In this document: positions 5,951 to 9,593 of the stretch, piece after piece
Layout: every line of letters starts with the position of its first letter
Position numbering within the stretch: the first letter of the stretch is position 1
NCBI GenBank assembly: GCA_903917425.1
Contig: CAIXAQ010000366.1
Location: 1 to 9,593 of the forward strand
Reading direction: 5' to 3'
From: an uncultured Bacteroidales bacterium
Lineage (GTDB): Bacteria; Bacteroidota; Bacteroidia; Bacteroidales; UBA4417
DNA: 9,593 nt
Notes under the pieces: generated by a model
Told to the model about the DNA's origin: nothing
What the model saw: only the letters and a program-made list of their open reading frames with translations
The model's database searches: none
Translations under genes and position numbers: made by a program

Positions 5951-8227
5951 ATGAAGAAACTTTTCTGCCTGCTTGCTTTAATTGTGTCCATAGCATCATA
6001 TGCACAAACTATGAAGGAAGAAAGTATTAGTCTTAACCAAAACTGGAAGTTCATACAGGGCGACGACTTGGCATATGCCCGGCCGGGCTTTAATGATTCC
6101 GGCTGGAAAACAATCCGGGTTGACAGGATTTGGGAGGTATCAGGTTATGATCCGTATGATGGGTATGCATGGTACCGGATTAATGTTATAATTCCGTCTT
6201 CACTCAGAAAAAATGCTGCATTGCAGGATAGCCTCAGGATTTACCTCGGTAAGATCAACAATTTTGATCAGTCGTTCCTGAATGGATCGCTGTTTGGGAT
6301 AAACGGCAAGAATGTTCCTGCCGGAACTGAACCCGATACTATGTTTAAAAAAGCGCCGCAAAATTTGTGGGATGCGAAACGACCGTATACGATTTCAGCC
6401 AGTGACCCAAGAATAAAATGGGATCAGGAAAATGTTATCGCGGTTCGCGTTTTCGACCAGGGAGGTCAGGGCGGATTATACACAGGCGATCAGGCTATAG
6501 CAATGACTAAAATATCGGATTATCTTGTAATTGAAAACAACAAAAACCCCTACAGATTCGAGAAAAGCAATCTGCTTAAATCGATAAGTCTTTACAATTC
6601 CTCTGCTTCCTACGTAATGGAGGGCGATTTCACAATATTAGCTGTAAACAAGGTTACAGGAGCAGAAGTATATAAAAGCAATACGAAAAAATTAATGCTC
6701 AATCCTGGTGATAGGCAGGAGTATAACCTGGAAATTGAAAAACTGGATCAGTCAGCCATTATATCGTACCGCTTCGATTTTGTGAAAACCAGGTCAAGTA
6801 TTAATGTCACCGATGAAACGCCGTATATTACCACTCCAGAAGTGCCTGATTATCCACGGATTAACGGAGCCGAAATTGCTGCTTCCCGCCCTGGCAAACC
6901 CTTTTTGTTTGCAATTCCGGCCAGCGGTATTCGCCCGATGTCCTTTGAAGCCACGAACCTTCCAATGGGTTTGAAACTGGATCAGAATACCGGGATCATT
7001 ACCGGGAAAGTCGATGCAAAAGGCAATTACAAGGTTATGCTGAAAGCGACAAACAGCAAAGGTGTTGCTTCACGCGAATTAACTATTTCTATTGGTGACA
7101 GGATTTCGCTCACTCCACCCATGGGATGGAACAGCTGGAATTGCTGGGGGCTGGCCGTTGATGAGCAAAAAGTAGTGGCCAGCGCGCACACGTATCGCGA
7201 TAAAGGTCTGATGAATCACGGCTGGACCTATGTGAATATCGATGACGGCTGGGAAATAAACCGGGATAAGGAACCCAAACGCGACCCTAAAGGGAATATT
7301 CTTACTAATGAAAAATTTCCTGATATGAAACGCCTGGGCGACAGTATCCATGCACTTGGACTGAAATTCGGCATTTACAGTTCGCCAGGCCCGTATACCT
7401 GTGGGGGATATACCGCCAGCTATCAGCACGAAGAGCAGGATGCCCGATCATTCGCTTCGTGGGGTGTTGATTATTTGAAATACGACTGGTGCTCGTACGA
7501 TGGGATTGCAAAAGATACTACCCTGGCCGAGTATAAAAAGCCTTATTTCGTTATGCGCGATGCCCTGGCAAAGTTGGATCGTGATATTGTTTACAGCCTT
7601 TGTCAGTATGGAATGGGTGACGTGTATAAATGGGGGGATGAAGTAGGAGGGAACCTCTGGCGCACAACCGGTGATATCACTGATACGTGGGAAAGTCTGC
7701 GTGAAATCGGTTTCAACCAGGTTAAAAATCAACCTTTCGCCAAACCCGGCAACTGGAACGATCCGGATATGCTGATTGTGGGTTGGGTTGGCTGGGGGCC
7801 AAGCCTGCATCCCACCAAGCTTACTCCCGACGAGCAATATACACACATTTCGCTGTGGTGCCTGCTGTCAGCTCCTTTGCTGATTGGTTGTGATTTGCAG
7901 CGTTTGGATGAATTTACACTCAACCTCCTTACGAACGACGAAGTAATTGCCATCGATCAGGATGTACTGGGAAGCCAGGCAAAACAGATGCTGTTGGACG
8001 GAGACATTCAGGTTTGGGTTAAAGAACTGGCTGACGGATCAAAAGCCATAGGCGTGTTCAACCTCGGTGAGAGAACCATAAATTACAGCCTGGTTTTTGA
8101 AAAGGCTGGACTTAAGTCAGGTGGCGAATTGCGCGATCTCTGGCGCCAGAAAAACCTGGGAAAATTTGAAAAGTCAGCTGATATTGCAATCCCATCGCAT
8201 GGTGTGATGCTGTTAAAATTAAAATAA
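5951..8227 (+). CDS. Secreted multidomain GH27 glycoside hydrolase, probable alpha-galactosidase
   Basis: A 758-residue enzyme predicted to release terminal alpha-linked galactose (melibiose, raffinose-type sugars, galactomannan or glycan side chains) in the periplasm. A Sec signal occupies residues 1-18 (SYA-Q; no lipobox). Residues about 25-190 resemble the galactose-binding-like jelly roll of GH2 enzymes (LNQNWKFIQGDD, FNDSGWKTIRVD, GYAWYRINVIIP, VIAVRVFDQGGQGGLY). Residues 190-300 are an unassigned beta-rich region. Residues about 303-382 form a putative Ig domain (He_PIG-like: LPMGLKLDQNTGIITGKV, NYKVMLKATNSKG). The catalytic barrel begins at TPPMGWNSWNCWG (388-400); IDDGW (430-434) gives the substrate-binding aspartates, YLKYDWC the nucleophile Asp512, and WRTTGDITDTW the acid/base Asp575. 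NWNDPDMLIVG follows at 601-611, and a C-terminal beta-sandwich covers about 680-758. All catalytic residues are present. GH27 also contains alpha-N-acetylgalactosaminidases and beta-L-arabinopyranosidases, so the sugar is not certain. No SusC/SusD or transporter genes adjoin it. Confidence 0.93.
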   Translation: MKKLFCLLALIVSIASYAQTMKEESISLNQNWKFIQGDDLAYARPGFNDSGWKTIRVDRIWEVSGYDPYDGYAWYRINVIIPSSLRKNAALQDSLRIYLGKINNFDQSFLNGSLFGINGKNVPAGTEPDTMFKKAPQNLWDAKRPYTISASDPRIKWDQENVIAVRVFDQGGQGGLYTGDQAIAMTKISDYLVIENNKNPYRFEKSNLLKSISLYNSSASYVMEGDFTILAVNKVTGAEVYKSNTKKLMLNPGDRQEYNLEIEKLDQSAIISYRFDFVKTRSSINVTDETPYITTPEVPDYPRINGAEIAASRPGKPFLFAIPASGIRPMSFEATNLPMGLKLDQNTGIITGKVDAKGNYKVMLKATNSKGVASRELTISIGDRISLTPPMGWNSWNCWGLAVDEQKVVASAHTYRDKGLMNHGWTYVNIDDGWEINRDKEPKRDPKGNILTNEKFPDMKRLGDSIHALGLKFGIYSSPGPYTCGGYTASYQHEEQDARSFASWGVDYLKYDWCSYDGIAKDTTLAEYKKPYFVMRDALAKLDRDIVYSLCQYGMGDVYKWGDEVGGNLWRTTGDITDTWESLREIGFNQVKNQPFAKPGNWNDPDMLIVGWVGWGPSLHPTKLTPDEQYTHISLWCLLSAPLLIGCDLQRLDEFTLNLLTNDEVIAIDQDVLGSQAKQMLLDGDIQVWVKELADGSKAIGVFNLGERTINYSLVFEKAGLKSGGELRDLWRQKNLGKFEKSADIAIPSHGVMLLKLK

Positions 8228-8519
8228 GAAGATTGATCAACCTTTTTCTAGACGAATAAATTTGTTTACTTCCAGGCAATATTGCCTTTGCCACATTGTT
8301 TTTTGTTTGTGGCTGTGGTTACCTTATTCGTTAGATGCTCAAAATCAATGCATCTGCACTTTAGAATGCAAAGATTAGATTTTGCCTCTTACTAGTAAAC
8401 AGGTAATCTGGGATTGCTTATGGACAATCGACAAGAGGAACCTTAACCAAAAATTACTCCTCCTTTTGGCTTTTGTTAGGATAAACGTATCAACCTTCTC
8501 CTGTTCTCTCTTCTCAGGC
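8228..8519. other. Convergent intergenic region, no gene seen
   Basis: This 292-base stretch separates the stop codons of the GH27 gene and the M24 peptidase gene, which point at each other. No convincing reading frame lies in it: the plus-strand frame starting at 8382 runs deep into the peptidase gene and has no recognisable protein features. It holds the palindrome TTGATCAA (8233-8240), the perfect 14-base palindrome AGGCAATATTGCCT (8274-8287), a T-run (8299-8304), and an 8-base inverted repeat ACGAATAA (8252-8259) / TTATTCGT (8324-8331) that encloses the 14-base palindrome. The likely role is transcription termination for one or both genes. Confidence 0.6.
8274..8304 (+). terminator. Possible weak intrinsic terminator after the GH27 gene
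   Basis: The palindrome AGGCAATATTGCCT at 8274-8287 can fold with a four-base loop. Alternatively GGCAA (8275-8279) can pair with TTGCC (8288-8292), which places the stem closer to the six-T run at 8299-8304. The stem is short and the T-run is 6 to 11 bases away, so termination efficiency is doubtful. Its position 47 bases after the GH27 stop fits the role. Confidence 0.3.
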
Positions 8520-9593
8520 CTAAATCTCCTTCGCCCATTCGGCCTCTACATCTTCGATGCTCTTTGGTTTCGGCTTGCCAAGCAACTCGCAACCCTCCGG
8601 AGTGATCAGGAAGTCCTCTTCATTCCTTAATCCGCCAAAAGCCCGGTACTCTTCAACCTTATCAAAATTAATGAAGTCACTGTTGTGATTTTTTCCCTTC
8701 CACTGATCAATCAATTCAGGAATGAAATAAATGCCTGGTTCAATGGTGAAAACAAATCCAGGTTCCAGTTTTCGCCCCAGCCGAAGCGACTTAAGCCCGA
8801 ATTGCGTGCTTTTAGGTTCGCCACCATACCCGACATATACTTCACCCAGGTCTTCCATATCATGAACATCCAAACCCATCATATGGCCCAGACCACAGGG
8901 GAAAAACAAGGCATGTGCACCATTTGCTATTGCATCATCCACATTTCCTTTCATCATTCCTAGATTTTTTAAGCCGCGTACAATAACCCTTGCCGACTCA
9001 AAATATACTTCTTTAAAAGGAATTCCAGGTTTCAGCATACTAATGGATGTATTGTGGCTGTCGAGGCATATGGAATAGATATCCTTTTGCCTCGAAGTGA
9101 ATTTTCCATTCACCGGCACCGTACTCGAAAGATCGCCGGCGTAACCCATGGCTGTTTCGGCCCCGGCATCCAGCAGGAACATATCACCGCTCTTCAGGGT
9201 ATTGCCATGGTAATGATTATGAAGTGTCTGGCCGCTGATGGTGGCAATGATCGGGAATGCTATCTGGCCTCCTGCAGCCAGGGCAACTTCATACACTGCA
9301 GCAGCAATCTGGGCCTCAGTAACTCCAGGTTTTGCCATTCGCATCGAGAGTGTATGCATATCAACACTTACATTACAGGCTTTCCGGATCTCCTGAATTT
9401 CTTCCTCCGATTTATAATTCCGTAGATTAACAACACCCAGAATCAGTTCGATCGAAGCCTTTGCTTTCGATTCAGCTGGCTGAATACCGAGCCATTCAAA
9501 AAGCTTGATTTTATTTTCGGAACGGTAGGGTGGCAGGAAATGGATTTTGCGGCCTTTTGCCTTCGCTTCTTCCAGCAAAACGACCAAAGATGC
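8520..9593 (-). CDS. M24-family metallopeptidase (aminopeptidase P / Xaa-Pro peptidase-like), N-terminus beyond the window
   Basis: The C-terminal 357 codons of a pita-bread peptidase that would remove the N-terminal residue from peptides with proline in second position, probably in the cytoplasm. The frame is open to the right edge (the first in-window residues read ASLVVLLEEAKAKG), so the true start is outside; an internal TTG at 9587 is not a credible start. About 60 residues of the N-terminal creatinase-like domain remain, followed by the catalytic domain from about 9420 leftward. All five dinuclear metal ligands are visible: Asp in FLLDAG (codon 9168-9170), Asp in AGDLSST (9132-9134), His in GLGHMMGLDVHD (8883-8885), Glu in TIEPGIYF (8739-8741) and Glu in GLRNEED (8619-8621). 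Two further features fit the family: HNHYHGN in the substrate-binding region and the insertion after GLDVHDMEDLG that is common in long Bacteroidota aminopeptidases. The full length is probably about 450 residues. The gene is convergent with the GH27 gene and unrelated to it in role; its promoter is out of view. Confidence 0.93.
   Translation of the reverse strand, partial: ASLVVLLEEAKAKGRKIHFLPPYRSENKIKLFEWLGIQPAESKAKASIELILGVVNLRNYKSEEEIQEIRKACNVSVDMHTLSMRMAKPGVTEAQIAAAVYEVALAAGGQIAFPIIATISGQTLHNHYHGNTLKSGDMFLLDAGAETAMGYAGDLSSTVPVNGKFTSRQKDIYSICLDSHNTSISMLKPGIPFKEVYFESARVIVRGLKNLGMMKGNVDDAIANGAHALFFPCGLGHMMGLDVHDMEDLGEVYVGYGGEPKSTQFGLKSLRLGRKLEPGFVFTIEPGIYFIPELIDQWKGKNHNSDFINFDKVEEYRAFGGLRNEEDFLITPEGCELLGKPKPKSIEDVEAEWAKEI

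Noticed and set aside
7079..7953. Several minus-strand open frames within the GH27 gene
   Set aside because: They all lie opposite the highly conserved catalytic barrel and show no family features of their own.
8356..8384. Minus-strand TAATCTTTGC sequence resembling a Bacteroidota -7 element
   Set aside because: The spacing inside the element is off by one base, and transcription from it would run antisense into the GH27 gene with no gene to serve.
8382..8630. Plus-strand 82-residue open frame spanning the intergenic region and the end of the M24 gene
   Set aside because: It starts at a non-ATG codon, overlaps the conserved C-terminus of the M24 peptidase antisense, and has no signal or domain pattern.
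9054..9425. Plus-strand 123-residue open frame at the right end
   Set aside because: It is fully antisense to the M24 catalytic domain, whose metal ligands are all intact on the minus strand.
1..9593. tRNA or rRNA genes, CRISPR arrays, insertion sequences, phage or defence genes
   Set aside because: Reading through the window I saw no repeat-spacer pattern, transposase, integrase, terminal inverted repeats with target duplications, or structured RNA gene; nearly all the sequence is taken up by the six coding regions.

Overview
The window looks like ordinary chromosomal sequence from a member of the Bacteroidota. The supporting signs are moderate-to-low GC, AT-rich leaders with little or no Shine-Dalgarno sequence, possible TAnnTTTG-type -7 promoter elements, a tandem PepSY-like secreted protein, a compact TolC/adaptor/RND operon and a multidomain GH27 alpha-galactosidase with Bacteroidota-style accessory domains. 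A genus cannot be named from the sequence alone; an environmental or gut Bacteroidales-type lineage is a reasonable guess.

Layout, left to right: (1) 80-505 (+), a small secreted protein with two PepSY-like repeats. (2) 652-5876 (+), a three-gene efflux operon with very tight spacing (4-base overlap, then a 6-base gap): TolC-type outer membrane factor, lipoprotein periplasmic adaptor, and a 1021-residue RND inner-membrane pump. (3) 5951-8227 (+), a secreted 758-residue GH27 enzyme, probably an alpha-galactosidase, with about 380 residues of non-catalytic domains before the catalytic barrel. (4) 8228-8519, a convergent intergenic region with small palindromes and no gene. (5) 8520-9593 (-), an M24-family (aminopeptidase P-like) metallopeptidase whose N-terminal part lies beyond the right edge.

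The three efflux genes should build one tripartite machine: the RND pump uses the proton gradient, the lipid-anchored adaptor bridges it to the outer membrane factor, and substrate leaves the cell. Two details stand out. The adaptor appears to have almost no alpha-helical hairpin between its two lipoyl half-motifs. The pump combines the double aspartate of TM4 typical of drug (HAE) pumps with the TM10 glutamate and TM11 lysine known from CusA-type heavy-metal (HME) pumps. The GH27 enzyme stands alone here, with no SusC/SusD genes or regulator, and the M24 peptidase is a housekeeping-type gene on the opposite strand. I see no tRNA, rRNA, CRISPR array, insertion sequence, phage gene or defence cassette, and no clear case for a wholly undescribed system; the points worth following are architectural variations in known families.
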